From JBGVSA01 sp041807905 (lineage in GTDB: Bacteria > Pseudomonadota > Gammaproteobacteria > Burkholderiales > Rhodocyclaceae): a stretch of DNA of 64,000 nucleotides. Below, piece by piece: positions 43,754-52,458 of the stretch (position 1 is its first letter; each line of letters starts with the position of its first letter). The translations under genes and the position numbers were made by a program. Location: assembly GCF_041807905.1 (NCBI RefSeq), contig NZ_JBGVSA010000001.1, forward strand, positions 62,001 through 126,000. The letters are read 5' to 3'. The notes under the pieces were generated by a model, which was not told where the DNA came from, made no database searches, and was given only the letters and a program-made list of their open reading frames with translations.

Positions 43754-43788
43754 AAAATAAACCCCGCTCGGCTCGCGCCGGCGGGGTT
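43754..43788 (-). terminator. ilvB attenuator (terminator form)
   Basis: The stem AACCCCGC / GCGGGGTT (43760-43767 with 43781-43788), extended by CGG/CCG across a 1-base bulge, is followed on the minus strand by TTTATTTTTG. It lies between the leader peptide stop and the ilvB start. Its loop segment CTCGCGC (43772-43778) can instead pair with GCGCGAG at 43821-43827, over the last leader codons, giving an alternative fold that would break the terminator when ribosomes stall on the valine codons. Confidence 0.85.
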
Positions 43789-43815
43789 GGAGACTTTTGG
43801 TTCGATCCGTACCCG

Positions 43816-43914
43816 TTACAGCGCGAGGCCGCCTACGCCTACTACGCGTACGACTACTACGACCGCGTTAGCGGCAGCAGCAGAGTCGAAGGTACGGAAG
43901 TTGGCGAGGTTCAC
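43816..43914 (-). CDS. ivbL: Valine-rich leader peptide of ilvBN (IvbL-like)
   Basis: A 32-codon frame starting GTG and ending TAA. The peptide ends with AAAANAVVVVVRVVGVGGLAL, in which five valine codons in a row are followed by an Arg and two more Val, then a further Val and two Leu. E. coli IvbL, the leader of ilvBN, is also 32 residues with a run of Val codons split by one Arg. No good ribosome site is visible before the GTG, and an in-frame TTG at 43935 is an alternative. The position just upstream of a terminator hairpin before ilvB fits transcription attenuation. Confidence 0.85.
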   Translation of the reverse strand: MNLANFRTFDSAAAANAVVVVVRVVGVGGLAL

Positions 43915-43944
43915 GGTAGTGCGGGCCGAACCCAAGTGAGAAAC

Positions 43945-43978
43945 GCAGGGGCGATTGAATCACAAGCCATCGCCCTGC
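43945..43978 (-). terminator. Hairpin downstream of the acyl-CoA ligase gene
   Basis: Ten base pairs, GCAGGG(G)CGAT with ATCGCCCTGC, with one bulged G and a 13-base loop, lie 31 bases after the ligase stop. It probably ends that transcript. The promoter of the ilv leader must lie in or very near this same segment (about 43915-43990). Confidence 0.55.
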
Positions 43979-44008
43979 ACAAGCTGTACGAACGAACTAT
44001 ATCGACGC

Positions 44009-45685
44009 TCACGCTGCTTTCTTGAGCACTTCATCGCGTAAAGCGCGACGCAGGATCTTTCCGACGTTGGTCTTGGGCAGCTCTTCGCGGAACTCTACGG
44101 AGCGCGGCACTTTGTAGGCAGCAAGGTTGGCGCGGCAATGGGCAATGATCGAATCGGCATCTACTGCCGGGTCCTTGCGCACGACGAACAGCTTGACGGC
44201 CTCCCCGGCCCGCTCGTCCGGCACGCCGACGGCGGCCACCTCGAGCACGCCAGGATGAGTGGCCACGACGTCTTCGACCTCGTTCGGATACACATTGAAG
44301 CCGGACACCAGGATCATGTCTTTCTTGCGATCCACGATCCGCACGAAACCGGCTTCGTCGACCACGGCGATGTCGCCGGTGCGCAGATAGCCATCTTCGG
44401 TCATGACCCGCGCAGTTTCGTCCGGGCGCCGGTAGTAGCCTTTCATGACCTGCGGGCCGCGCACGCACAGTTCGCCAGCCTGACCGATGCCAAGTTCCTG
44501 GCCGTCTTCGTCACGAATGGAAATATCCGTGGATGGCACCGGCAAGCCGATCGAACCGGTAAAGTCCGCGACGTCCAGAGGATTGACGCATACCGCGGGA
44601 GATGTTTCGGTCAGGCCGTAAGCTTCAGCAAGCGCGCAGCCGGTCACCCGCTTCCAGCGCTCCGCCACGGCATGCTGCACTGCCATGCCGCCGCCCAGGG
44701 CCACGCGCAGGCGCGAGAAGTCGAGCGAGGCGAAATCGGGGTTGTTGAGCAAAGCGTTGAAGAGCGTGTTGACGCCAGTGATCGCCGAGAACGGGTACTT
44801 CTTGAGCTCTTTGACGAAGCCCGGAATGTCCTTGGGATTGGTGATCAGCACATTGGTCGCACCGATCTTGAAGAACGTGAGGCAATTCGCCGTGAGCGAG
44901 AAGATGTGGTAGAGCGGCAGCGCCGTGATGATCACTTCGGCACCATCGTGCAGGTAGGGGCGTACCCACGCGTGAGCCTGTTGCAGGTTCGCAATGATAT
45001 TGCCGTGCGAGAGCATCGCCCCCTTGGCTACGCCGGTCGTGCCACCCGTGTATTGCAGGAACGCGATGTTATCGTGAGTCACCTCGACCGACTGCAACTT
45101 GCCGTTGGCGCCACGTGCCAGCGCATCGTTGAACCGCACGACCCCGGGCAAGCGCCACGGCGGCACCATTTTCTTGACGTGGCGGATGACGAAATTCACC
45201 AGCCAGCCTTTGGCTCCGAGCATGTCGCCGATCGAAGTCACAACGACATGCTTGACATCGGTTTTCTCGATGACGTCGGCCAGGGTATGCGCGAAATTCT
45301 CGACGATGACAATGGCGTGCGCGCCCGAGTCCTTGAGCTGATGCTCAAGCTCACGCGGCGTGTACAGCGGATTGCAGTTGACGACGGTATAGCCGGTGCG
45401 CAACGCTCCCCACAGGCAGACCGGATATTGCAGGAGATTGGGCATCATCAGGGCAACGCGGGCGCCCCGAGGGAGTTTGAGTGTGTTCTGGAGATAGCCG
45501 CCAAAGGCCGCCGACAGGCGATCGAGCTCGGCGTACGTCAGGCTCTTGCCCATGTTGATGTAGGCAACGCGATCGGACCATCGCGAAACGCCTGTCTCGA
45601 ACAGATGTCCGAGCGAACGAAACTCTTGCAGGTCTACTTCGGCAGGCACCCCTTTGGGGTAGCTCTTGAGCCACACCTTTTCCAC
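44009..45685 (-). CDS. fadD: Long-chain fatty acid-CoA ligase
   Basis: A 558-aa ANL-superfamily adenylating enzyme that activates fatty acids with ATP and CoA. It contains FLQYTGGTTGVAKGAMLSH (phosphate loop), EAYGLTETSPAVCVNP, GYLRTGDIAVVDEAGFVRIVDRKKDMILVSGFNVYPNEVE and the C-terminal catalytic lysine region PKTNVGKILRRALRDE. The start is the GTG at 45685 with GAGGAG upstream; an open extension to 45775 lacks homology. The overall length and motifs match FadD rather than short-chain ligases. Confidence 0.92.
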   Translation of the reverse strand: MEKVWLKSYPKGVPAEVDLQEFRSLGHLFETGVSRWSDRVAYINMGKSLTYAELDRLSAAFGGYLQNTLKLPRGARVALMMPNLLQYPVCLWGALRTGYTVVNCNPLYTPRELEHQLKDSGAHAIVIVENFAHTLADVIEKTDVKHVVVTSIGDMLGAKGWLVNFVIRHVKKMVPPWRLPGVVRFNDALARGANGKLQSVEVTHDNIAFLQYTGGTTGVAKGAMLSHGNIIANLQQAHAWVRPYLHDGAEVIITALPLYHIFSLTANCLTFFKIGATNVLITNPKDIPGFVKELKKYPFSAITGVNTLFNALLNNPDFASLDFSRLRVALGGGMAVQHAVAERWKRVTGCALAEAYGLTETSPAVCVNPLDVADFTGSIGLPVPSTDISIRDEDGQELGIGQAGELCVRGPQVMKGYYRRPDETARVMTEDGYLRTGDIAVVDEAGFVRIVDRKKDMILVSGFNVYPNEVEDVVATHPGVLEVAAVGVPDERAGEAVKLFVVRKDPAVDADSIIAHCRANLAAYKVPRSVEFREELPKTNVGKILRRALRDEVLKKAA

Positions 45686-45861
45686 GGCTGTCTCCTCGAT
45701 TGAGGTGTTTATATTGTTTCCACTCATCCGGTCGATACGGTCGACCGCGCCTGGGCGCCAGTAACTCAACCGCACCCCAATCCATCATCCTGCCCGGGCC
45801 GCCGTCAGCCGTTGCGGCGCCCCTCCGCCACCATTTCCAGTGGCGGCGGCGATACCGGCAA

Positions 45862-46320
45862 CTACTCGCGCGACTCGTCCGCTTCGGTTTCTGGCCAGTT
45901 GCGGATGTAATTCTTGAGCATGCGGTTCTCGAAGCTCTGTTCTTCGAGCACCGCACGCGCCACGTCGTGAAACGAAATCACGCCAAGCAGCGTGCTGCCC
46001 TCCATGATGGGCAGGTAGCGCTGATGGTGATTGATCATCTGACGACGCAATTCGTCGAGTTCCATCTGCGGCGTACCCACCCGCGGCTGCCGGATCATGG
46101 CTTCGCTGACCGCGGCCGACTCCCACGCAGCCCCGGCGCGCCCGATGGCCGCCAGCACTTCCCGGAACGTCAGCATGCCCACCATGGCGCCGCTTTCCAT
46201 CACGACCAGCGAACCCACGTCCTGGTCGTTCATCACCGCCACGGCCTCTGCCAGCGTGCGTTGAGGAGCGGTGGTGTACAGCACCTTGCCCTTAATGGCG
46301 AGGATTTCACGAACCAACAT
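45862..46320 (-). CDS. CBS domain-containing protein
   Basis: About 152 aa with two CBS motifs: ILAIKGKVLYTTAPQRTLAEAVAVMNDQDVGSLVVM ... GMLTFREVLAAI and VGTPQMELDELRRQMINHHQRYLPIMEG ... LGVISFHDVARAVL. CBS pairs bind adenosyl nucleotides and usually regulate a partner. The ATG at 46320 is well spaced from AAGGAG, so I prefer it to the GTG at 46326. It is followed 176 bases later by the acyl-CoA ligase gene. The function is unknown. Confidence 0.92.
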   Translation of the reverse strand: MLVREILAIKGKVLYTTAPQRTLAEAVAVMNDQDVGSLVVMESGAMVGMLTFREVLAAIGRAGAAWESAAVSEAMIRQPRVGTPQMELDELRRQMINHHQRYLPIMEGSTLLGVISFHDVARAVLEEQSFENRMLKNYIRNWPETEADESRE

Positions 46321-46660
46321 CTTCACTCTCCTTGGGGTGCGCCGAAGCGCCCGATTTCTCTAGTCCAGCACGGTTCTGCGACCGTGCGCGGATGTTAGTC
46401 CAAGGCGGCACGCTGGGGAAATCCCATTCCCATACCGTACCGTATGGAACAACTTAATGCAATTGCGGTTGACAAGCATCAACGACACCAGATCAAACCG
46501 ATGAGCCGATGTTGCGCCATTGGGATCGGAGCTGCAGCGAGGATTTCTCAATCAGAGGGACGCACCGGGAAGGTGCTGGGCGAACTCAGACAAGCAGCGC
46601 CGCGTGTGGGATCAGCCAGGCACAGGCGTCGTCGCGCGGCAACAACGACGCCCACCGCAA
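46321..46660. other. Intergenic region upstream of the CBS gene and downstream of fdxA
   Basis: 340 bases with no convincing gene. The inverted repeat CCATAC-N6-GTATGG at 46430-46447 is a possible operator about 110 bases before the CBS gene. Open frames on the plus strand here run antisense through fdxA and have no credible composition. The CBS gene promoter probably lies in this stretch. Confidence 0.4.
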
Positions 46661-46984
46661 TCAGCGCTCGAGCTTGTCGAGCTTGTCCTTCACCTTGACC
46701 CATTCGTCAGCATCGGCGAGCGGTTCCTTGCTTTCGACGATCGTAGGCCAAGCTTTGGACAGCTCTGCGTTCAGCGCGAGGAAATGCTGCTGATCGGCAG
46801 GCAGATCGTCTTCGGCGAAAATCGCCTCAGCCGGGCATTCGGCCACGCACAGCGTGCAATCGATGCACTCGTCGGGATCGATGACGAGAAAGTTCGGGCC
46901 TTCGCGGAAGCAATCGACAGGGCAAACATCGACGCAGTCGGTGTATTTGCACTTGATGCAGTTTTCGGTCACTACGTAAGTCAT
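46661..46984 (-). CDS. fdxA: 7Fe/8Fe ferredoxin
   Basis: A 107-aa electron carrier. Cysteines in the order C9-x2-C12-x4-C17-x3-C21P-x3-C25, then C40-x2-C43-x2-C46-x3-C50P, match the Azotobacter FdI-type pattern that binds one [3Fe-4S] and one [4Fe-4S] cluster. The C-terminal helical extension (WPTIVESKEPLADADEW) is also typical. It is a monocistronic-looking gene between comEA and the CBS gene. Confidence 0.96.
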   Translation of the reverse strand: MTYVVTENCIKCKYTDCVDVCPVDCFREGPNFLVIDPDECIDCTLCVAECPAEAIFAEDDLPADQQHFLALNAELSKAWPTIVESKEPLADADEWVKVKDKLDKLER

Positions 46985-47111
46985 GAATCTGATCTCCTAC
47001 AGGGATCCCGCCAACTCACCAAACACGGCCGAGCGCGGATTTCGCCGCGAATATACCCGATTGCCCGCCACCTGTGCGGCCCTCTGCTGGGCATGAGGGC
47101 ATAACGTCGAC

Positions 47112-47146
47112 AAAAAAGGCGCCCGGCCATGGGGCCAAGCGCCTTT
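47112..47146 (-). terminator. Rho-independent terminator of the comEA-like gene
   Basis: Stem AAAGGCGC / GCGCCTTT with an inner GGCC/GGCC pair. An A6 run to its left reads as U6 on the minus strand. It lies 28 bases after the comEA-like stop. Confidence 0.85.
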
Positions 47147-47173
47147 GATTCGCCCGTATGGCGCACGGACGGT

Positions 47174-47464
47174 TTATTTCTTCGCTGCCGGGGCCTTGCT
47201 GGCGGGAGCGGCACTCACCGTCAATTGCGGCTTGAGCTTTTCGAAGGTCGACGGACCGATACCCTTCACCTTCTGAATGTCTTCCACTGCCTTGAACCCG
47301 CCATTGGCCTTGCGATAGTCGACGATCGCCTTGGCCTTTGCCGGGCCAATGCCCGGCAACGTGGACAATTCACTTTCCGACGCGGTATTGATGTTGACTG
47401 CCGCCAGCGCCATCGAAACGCTGGCAAACAAGGTTACAGCAGCGACAATCAGCCTTTTCAGCAT
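47174..47464 (-). CDS. ComEA-like helix-hairpin-helix DNA-binding protein
   Basis: A 96-aa exported protein with a Sec signal ending SMALA and a ComEA-type double helix-hairpin-helix (VNINTASESELSTLPGIGPAKAKAIVDYRKANGGFKAVEDIQKVKGIG). The C-tail is Ala/Lys-rich. ComEA family proteins bind incoming DNA in the periplasm during natural transformation. The short single-domain form after hldD is usual in Burkholderiales. Whether this strain is competent cannot be judged here. Confidence 0.93.
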   Translation of the reverse strand: MLKRLIVAAVTLFASVSMALAAVNINTASESELSTLPGIGPAKAKAIVDYRKANGGFKAVEDIQKVKGIGPSTFEKLKPQLTVSAAPASKAPAAKK

Positions 47465-47503
47465 ATCTCCTCCTATGTGGAATAAATATGCGCATTGAAT
47501 AAA

Positions 47504-48505
47504 TCAACTGCGCTCAAGCAACTTAGCGCAGTAGGCCGAAACCCCCGTTGACACATCGTAAAACGGTTTGTCATATCCAGCACCGCGCAGAGCCGAGACA
47601 TCAGCCTGCGTGAAGCTCTGATACTTGCCCTTGAGTGCGTCCGGGAACGGGATGTACTCGATGATCCCCTGCGACTGCAACTGCTCCAGCGTGAGCGCAC
47701 CCTCGCCCTTTGCCTGGCGGCAGGCATTGACGGTCGCAACAGCCACATCGTTGAAAGTCTGGGCACGGCCCGTGCCCAGATTGAAGATGCCGGATCGCTC
47801 GCCATGCTCAAGGAAATACAGGTTTGCGCTGACGACGTCGTCTACGTAGATGAAGTCGCGCATCTGTTCGCCGTTGCCATATCCGTCGGCGCCCGAAAAA
47901 AGCTTGACGCGCCCGTCGGCCTGGAACTGGTTGAAGAAGTGGAACGCGACCGACGCCATGCGCCCCTTGTGCTGTTCGTTGGGGCCATACACGTTGAAGT
48001 AGCGGAAACCAACCACCTGCGACGAAAGGTCAGCCAGGTTGCGACGCACCACCTGATCGAACAGCAGCTTGGAGTAACCGTACACGTTGAGCGGGCGCTC
48101 GTAAGCCGGGTCTTCCTTGAAAACGCTGCTACCGCCGTAGGTTGCCGCGGACGAGGCATACAGCAGCGGGATCTGCTGATCGACGCAAAAATCGAGCAAT
48201 GTCAGCGAGTAACGGTAGTTGTTACTCATCATGTATTGACCGTTGTGCTCCATGGTGTCGGAACAGGCGCCCTGGTGCAGGATGGCTTCGACCCCACCAT
48301 CGAACTCGCCGGCCTCGATGGCTTCAAGGAATTCGGTCTTGTCGAGGTAATCCTCGATCTCGCAACCCAGCAGGTTGCGGTACTTGTCGCCCCGCGTCAG
48401 GTTATCGACGGCGATGACGTTGGTAATGCCCTTGGCATTGAGCCCTGCAACGATATTCGAGCCAATGAGGCCGGCCGCGCCGGTCACGATGTAATAACGA
48501 GACAT
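47504..48505 (-). CDS. hldD: ADP-L-glycero-D-manno-heptose 6-epimerase
   Basis: A 333-aa short-chain dehydrogenase-type epimerase for the LPS inner-core heptose. It contains YIVTGAAGLIGSNIVAGLN (NADP motif), ASSAATYGGSS, and the catalytic YGYSKLLFDQ followed by FRYFNVYGPNEQHKG. The ATG at 48505 has GGAG spaced 8 bases upstream. It follows rfaE1 by 2 bases, so these two LPS precursor genes are coupled. Confidence 0.96.
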   Translation of the reverse strand: MSRYYIVTGAAGLIGSNIVAGLNAKGITNVIAVDNLTRGDKYRNLLGCEIEDYLDKTEFLEAIEAGEFDGGVEAILHQGACSDTMEHNGQYMMSNNYRYSLTLLDFCVDQQIPLLYASSAATYGGSSVFKEDPAYERPLNVYGYSKLLFDQVVRRNLADLSSQVVGFRYFNVYGPNEQHKGRMASVAFHFFNQFQADGRVKLFSGADGYGNGEQMRDFIYVDDVVSANLYFLEHGERSGIFNLGTGRAQTFNDVAVATVNACRQAKGEGALTLEQLQSQGIIEYIPFPDALKGKYQSFTQADVSALRGAGYDKPFYDVSTGVSAYCAKLLERS

Positions 48506-48507
48506 GA

Positions 48508-49464
48508 TCAATTCTCCGTGGCGCTGCGTTGCAGCTCATCAAGCGTAACTGTGGCCGTACCAAGCTTGCCGACGACAATGCCAGCAGCATGGTTCGACAG
48601 GCGCATGGCCGAAACGAGGTCCGCCCCTGCGGCGAGCATGACGGCAAAGGTGGCGATGACGGTGTCGCCCGCGCCGGATACATCAAACACCTCACGGGCG
48701 CGCGTGCCTTCGTGCACGGCACCATCTGCCCGGAACAACGTCATGCCCTCTTCCGAGCGCGTGACCAGCAGCGCATCGAGCGCAAGGCGACTGCGGAGCG
48801 CTTGAGCGCGCGCAGCCAGATCGGCTTCGTCGCGCCATTTGCCAACCACTTGCTGCAGTTCCGAACGATTCGGCGTCAGCAAGCTGGCGCCGCGATAACG
48901 GTCGTAGTCGTCCCCCTTTGGATCGACCAGCACGGTCTTGCCGGCATCGCGGGCCAGCCGGATCATTTCCTGGATGTGGAACAACCCACCCTTGCCATAA
49001 TCCGACAGCACGACGACGTCGTGCTCATTGACAAGCTTGCGGAACTCCTCGAGCTTGTTGCCCAGCACTTCGCGCGTCGGTGTGTTTTCGAAATCGATAC
49101 GCAGCAATTGCTGTTGGCGTCCCAGCACGCGCAACTTGATGGTTGTCGACAGCGCGGCATCGCCGTGCAGGCTCGTCCTGACACCATCAGCCTCGAGCAA
49201 CCGGTTCAACGCCTCAGCGGCCTCGTCTTTGCCGACGACGGACAACAACGACGCCTGGGCCGCCAACGCAGCCGCATTGCGTGCCACGTTGGCCGCGCCG
49301 CCGGGGCGCTCTTCAGTCCGCTGCACGTTGACCACCGGCACAGGGGCTTCAGGCGAAATCCGACTGACGTCGCCGAACCAGTAGCGGTCCAGCATCACGT
49401 CACCGACGACCAGCACGCGCGCAGAGCGCGTATCGGGAATGGGAGGGAGATTCAGCGAGTTCAT
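48508..49464 (-). CDS. rfaE1: D-glycero-beta-D-manno-heptose-7-phosphate kinase
   Basis: A 318-aa PfkB-family kinase. It contains VVGDVMLDRYWFGDVSRISPEAPVPVV, RPGGAANVARNAAAL and the catalytic DVSGAGDTVIATFAVMLAAG. The nucleotidyltransferase half found in E. coli HldE is absent, so this is the kinase-only form; the rfaE2 part must lie elsewhere. It follows ugd by 6 bases. Confidence 0.96.
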   Translation of the reverse strand: MNSLNLPPIPDTRSARVLVVGDVMLDRYWFGDVSRISPEAPVPVVNVQRTEERPGGAANVARNAAALAAQASLLSVVGKDEAAEALNRLLEADGVRTSLHGDAALSTTIKLRVLGRQQQLLRIDFENTPTREVLGNKLEEFRKLVNEHDVVVLSDYGKGGLFHIQEMIRLARDAGKTVLVDPKGDDYDRYRGASLLTPNRSELQQVVGKWRDEADLAARAQALRSRLALDALLVTRSEEGMTLFRADGAVHEGTRAREVFDVSGAGDTVIATFAVMLAAGADLVSAMRLSNHAAGIVVGKLGTATVTLDELQRSATEN

Positions 49465-49470
49465 GGAATC

Positions 49471-50793
49471 CTATTTCCGGCCGATGCCGTGGTATTCGAT
49501 GCCGGCTTGACGCGGCAGTGCCGGCGAGAACATGTTGCGCCCATCAAAGATCACCGGCTCTTTGAGCTTGGTTTTGATCGCATCGAAATCGGGGCTGCGG
49601 AACTCCTTCCACTCGGTGACGATGAGCAGCGCGTCGGCACCGTCGACCGCAGCCATCGGCTGATCGACGTACGTCAGGCGCTCGTCGTCGCCGAACACGC
49701 GCTGCGCTTCATGCATGGCGACCGGGTCATAGGCGGCTACGGTTGCACCACGGGCAAACAGTTCAGCCACGATGGCACGCGAAGGCGCCTCCCGCATGTC
49801 GTCGGTGTTGGGCTTGAAGGCCAGACCCCACAGGGCAAAGCGACGGCCGGCGAGGTTCTCGCCAAAGCGCGCGACGACCTTATCGACCAACACCCGTTTC
49901 TGGGTTTCGTTGGCATCTTCGACCGCCTGCAGCACCTTGAGCCCCTGCCCCGCGTCGTTCGCGGTGCGGATCAACGCCTGCACGTCTTTCGGGAAGCACG
50001 AACCGCCGTATCCGCAACCGGCATACAGGAAGTGATAACCGATACGAGGGTCGGAGCCGATACCCTGGCGAACCTGCTCGATATCGGCGCCGAGGCGCTC
50101 CGCCAGCAAGGCCATCTCGTTCATGAACGAGATCCGGGTCGCGAGCATGGCATTCGCCGCGTACTTGGTCAGCTCGGCCGAACGCACGTCCATGACGATC
50201 ACGCGCTCGTGGTTGCGCTGGAATGGCGCATACAGCGCGCGCATCAGATGAATGGCCTGTTCGTCTTCCGCGCCGACGATGATGCGATCCGGGCGCATGA
50301 AGTCTTCGACCGCGGCGCCCTCCTTGAGGAACTCTGGATTCGACACCACGCTGTACGGCACTTCGACGCCGCGTGCGGCCAGTTCTTCGGCGATGGCGGT
50401 GCGCACCTTATCGGCCGTACCGACCGGCACAGTCGATTTGTCGACGATGACCTTGTAGTCGGTCATCGACTTGCCGATGTTGCGCGCTGCAGCCAACACG
50501 TATTGCAAGTCCGCCGAGCCGTCTTCGTCCGGCGGCGTACCAACGGCGATGAATTGGATGGTGCCGTGGTCGACGGCGCGCTCGATGCTGGTCGTGAACT
50601 TCAGCCGCCCCGCTGCCACATTGCGGCGAACCATTTCGAGCAGCCCCGGTTCGTAGATGGGGATATCTCCGCTTTCCAGGATCTCGATCTTCCGCGGATC
50701 GACATCCAGGCACAGCACATCGTTGCCCACTTCCGACAGGCAAGCGCCTGAAACGAGGCCGACATACCCGGTGCCAATGACTGTGATTTTCAT
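49471..50793 (-). CDS. ugd: UDP-glucose 6-dehydrogenase
   Basis: A 440-aa NAD-dependent enzyme producing UDP-glucuronate for capsule or LPS sugars. It contains MKITVIGTGYVGLVSGACLSEVG, IYEPGLLEM, DKSTVPVGTAD, SNPEFLKEGAAV, and the catalytic Cys in YAGCGYGGSCFPKDVQAL. It is positioned between lapB and rfaE1, as in many Burkholderiales. Confidence 0.97.
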   Translation of the reverse strand: MKITVIGTGYVGLVSGACLSEVGNDVLCLDVDPRKIEILESGDIPIYEPGLLEMVRRNVAAGRLKFTTSIERAVDHGTIQFIAVGTPPDEDGSADLQYVLAAARNIGKSMTDYKVIVDKSTVPVGTADKVRTAIAEELAARGVEVPYSVVSNPEFLKEGAAVEDFMRPDRIIVGAEDEQAIHLMRALYAPFQRNHERVIVMDVRSAELTKYAANAMLATRISFMNEMALLAERLGADIEQVRQGIGSDPRIGYHFLYAGCGYGGSCFPKDVQALIRTANDAGQGLKVLQAVEDANETQKRVLVDKVVARFGENLAGRRFALWGLAFKPNTDDMREAPSRAIVAELFARGATVAAYDPVAMHEAQRVFGDDERLTYVDQPMAAVDGADALLIVTEWKEFRSPDFDAIKTKLKEPVIFDGRNMFSPALPRQAGIEYHGIGRK

Positions 50794-50843
50794 GATGCTG
50801 TCTTTCGTGTTTGTCGTGACGGCAAACGGCCGGGCCGTCTACA

Positions 50844-52019
50844 TCACTTTTCCAGATCGAATTCTTCCGTGCGGCGCGGCGGATAGGTCTCCCACCCACC
50901 GCAGGCCGGGCAACGCCAATAGAACTGGCGCGCCTTGAAGCCGCATTCATTGCAGCGATAGCGGGCGACGCGGCGCGTATGCCCGTGAATCATGCCGCGC
51001 ACCATTTCAACGTCGTGACGCTTGTCCGGCGGCGCCGTGAGAATGGCCGCTTCAAGCAGCTTGTCCAGGCCGAGGATGGTCGGATTGCGGCGCAGTTCGT
51101 CGCGCACCAGCGCGTAGGCAGCTTCGGCGCCCTGTTTCTCGATTTCCCACTGAAAAACAGCTTCCAGCAAATCGAGCGAGGGATATTGCGACAGATACGA
51201 ACGCAGCAACTGGATGCCTCGCGCCTCATTGTGCGTGCGGCGGAAGGCATCCATCATGCGCTCGGCCACCAAGGCAAGATAGCTCGGATCCAGGCGCTCG
51301 ATACTCTGCCAGGCTTCGAGAGCGTCGTCGTCGCGCCCTTGGGCAGCGAGAATATCCCCCTGCTGGATTGCGGCACGGACACACTTGCGATTGACAGAGA
51401 AAGCGTCCAGCGTGTGTTGCCAAGCCTTGTCGTACTGGCCGCGGCTGAATTCGACGGCAGCCAGTTCGCAATGGAAGTTGGCGACTTCCTGCTCCCACAA
51501 ATGACTGTCGCGATCAGGCAAACGCTTGGCCGTTTCGATCGCTTCCGTCCAGTTCTTTTCCTGCTGGTAGATTTCCAGCAACGCTTTGAGCGCCACCTGC
51601 TGGCGAGGCGTATCGCGAAGCTGACGATAGATGTTCTCGGCGCGGTCCAGCAGCCCCGCCTTGAGGAAGTCCTGCCCCAACTCATCGAGGGCCTGCAGAC
51701 GCTGTTCTTCGGTCAGATCCTCGCGATCGATGAGGCTTTGGTGAATGCGGATCGCACGATCCACTTCTCCGCGCCGGCGAAACAGGCTGCCCAGAGCAAA
51801 ATGCAGCTCGATCGTCTGTGGATCGATCTGCACCGCCTCCAGAAACGCGTCGATTGCCTTGTCCGGCTGCTCGTTGAGGAGAAAATTCAGACCCGTTAAA
51901 GTTGAACGCGGCAAGGTCGACGATTCGCGTACCAGATGCTTGATATCGATACGCGCTGCCAGCCAGCCAAGCAGAAAAAACAGCGGCCAGGAAAGCAGCC
52001 ACCACAGCTCAAAGTCCAT
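50844..52019 (-). CDS. lapB: LapB (YciM) LPS-assembly regulator
   Basis: A 391-aa TPR protein. An N-terminal membrane anchor (MDFELWWLLSWPLFFLLGWLAA) precedes a cytoplasmic TPR array (LNFLLNEQPDKAIDAFLEAV, LHFALGSLFRRRGEVDRAIRIHQSL). A C-terminal rubredoxin-like zinc ribbon follows, YRCNECGFKARQFYWRCPACGGW (two Cys-x2-Cys pairs). In E. coli LapB directs FtsH proteolysis of LpxC and so controls LPS synthesis. The start at 52019 is the family start. Confidence 0.96.
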   Translation of the reverse strand: MDFELWWLLSWPLFFLLGWLAARIDIKHLVRESSTLPRSTLTGLNFLLNEQPDKAIDAFLEAVQIDPQTIELHFALGSLFRRRGEVDRAIRIHQSLIDREDLTEEQRLQALDELGQDFLKAGLLDRAENIYRQLRDTPRQQVALKALLEIYQQEKNWTEAIETAKRLPDRDSHLWEQEVANFHCELAAVEFSRGQYDKAWQHTLDAFSVNRKCVRAAIQQGDILAAQGRDDDALEAWQSIERLDPSYLALVAERMMDAFRRTHNEARGIQLLRSYLSQYPSLDLLEAVFQWEIEKQGAEAAYALVRDELRRNPTILGLDKLLEAAILTAPPDKRHDVEMVRGMIHGHTRRVARYRCNECGFKARQFYWRCPACGGWETYPPRRTEEFDLEK

Positions 52020-52026
52020 AGATTTT

Positions 52027-52323
52027 TCAGAATGCTTCGGGAATGTCCGCACTGACCGTGCGAGGACGATTGGTGGTTGATTCGGTCACCGACGCTCGGC
52101 GCAGGCGACGAATCTCACGACGCTGCGAAAACAGCGTCGCCACGGTGGCAGTGGCGCCCAACAGGACACCACCCGCAAACATGACCAGCATGACAACGAT
52201 GAGCGGAACCATCCACTCACTGCCAAAGAAAACGCGCACGGCCACCACGCTGTCATTCTTGATGGCGAATGCCAGCAGCAGCAGGAACAGCACGATACGG
52301 AAGATCCAGACGATCAATTTCAT
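52027..52323 (-). CDS. lapA: LapA domain inner-membrane protein
   Basis: A 98-aa protein with two transmembrane helices (IVWIFRIVLFLLLLAFAI and WMVPLIVVMLVMFAGGVLLGA), a conserved KNDSVVAVRVFFG link and a basic cytoplasmic tail. It matches LapA/YciS, partner of LapB in LPS assembly, and lies 7 bases before lapB. Confidence 0.94.
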   Translation of the reverse strand: MKLIVWIFRIVLFLLLLAFAIKNDSVVAVRVFFGSEWMVPLIVVMLVMFAGGVLLGATATVATLFSQRREIRRLRRASVTESTTNRPRTVSADIPEAF

Positions 52324-52400
52324 AACGCGCGATTATCCTTCATTCGGGCGCCGCTTCAAACTCGCCCATCGGAAAGATGCCCTCAGGGACGTCGCAGCGC

Positions 52401-52433
52401 AAAAAAAAAAGCGGCCATGGGATGACCGCTTTT
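52401..52433 (-). terminator. Rho-independent terminator of ihfB
   Basis: Stem AAAGCGG / CCGCTTT with an 11-base loop, preceded on the plus strand by ten A residues that read as U10 on the minus strand. It lies 26 bases after the ihfB stop and before lapA. Confidence 0.85.
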
Positions 52434-52458
52434 ACCTATTGCCTTGTGGCGCTTGAAT

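Noticed and set aside
46430..46698. Possible small plus-strand gene in the CBS-fdxA spacer
   Set aside because: The open frames have odd composition, no ribosome site and run into fdxA in antisense.
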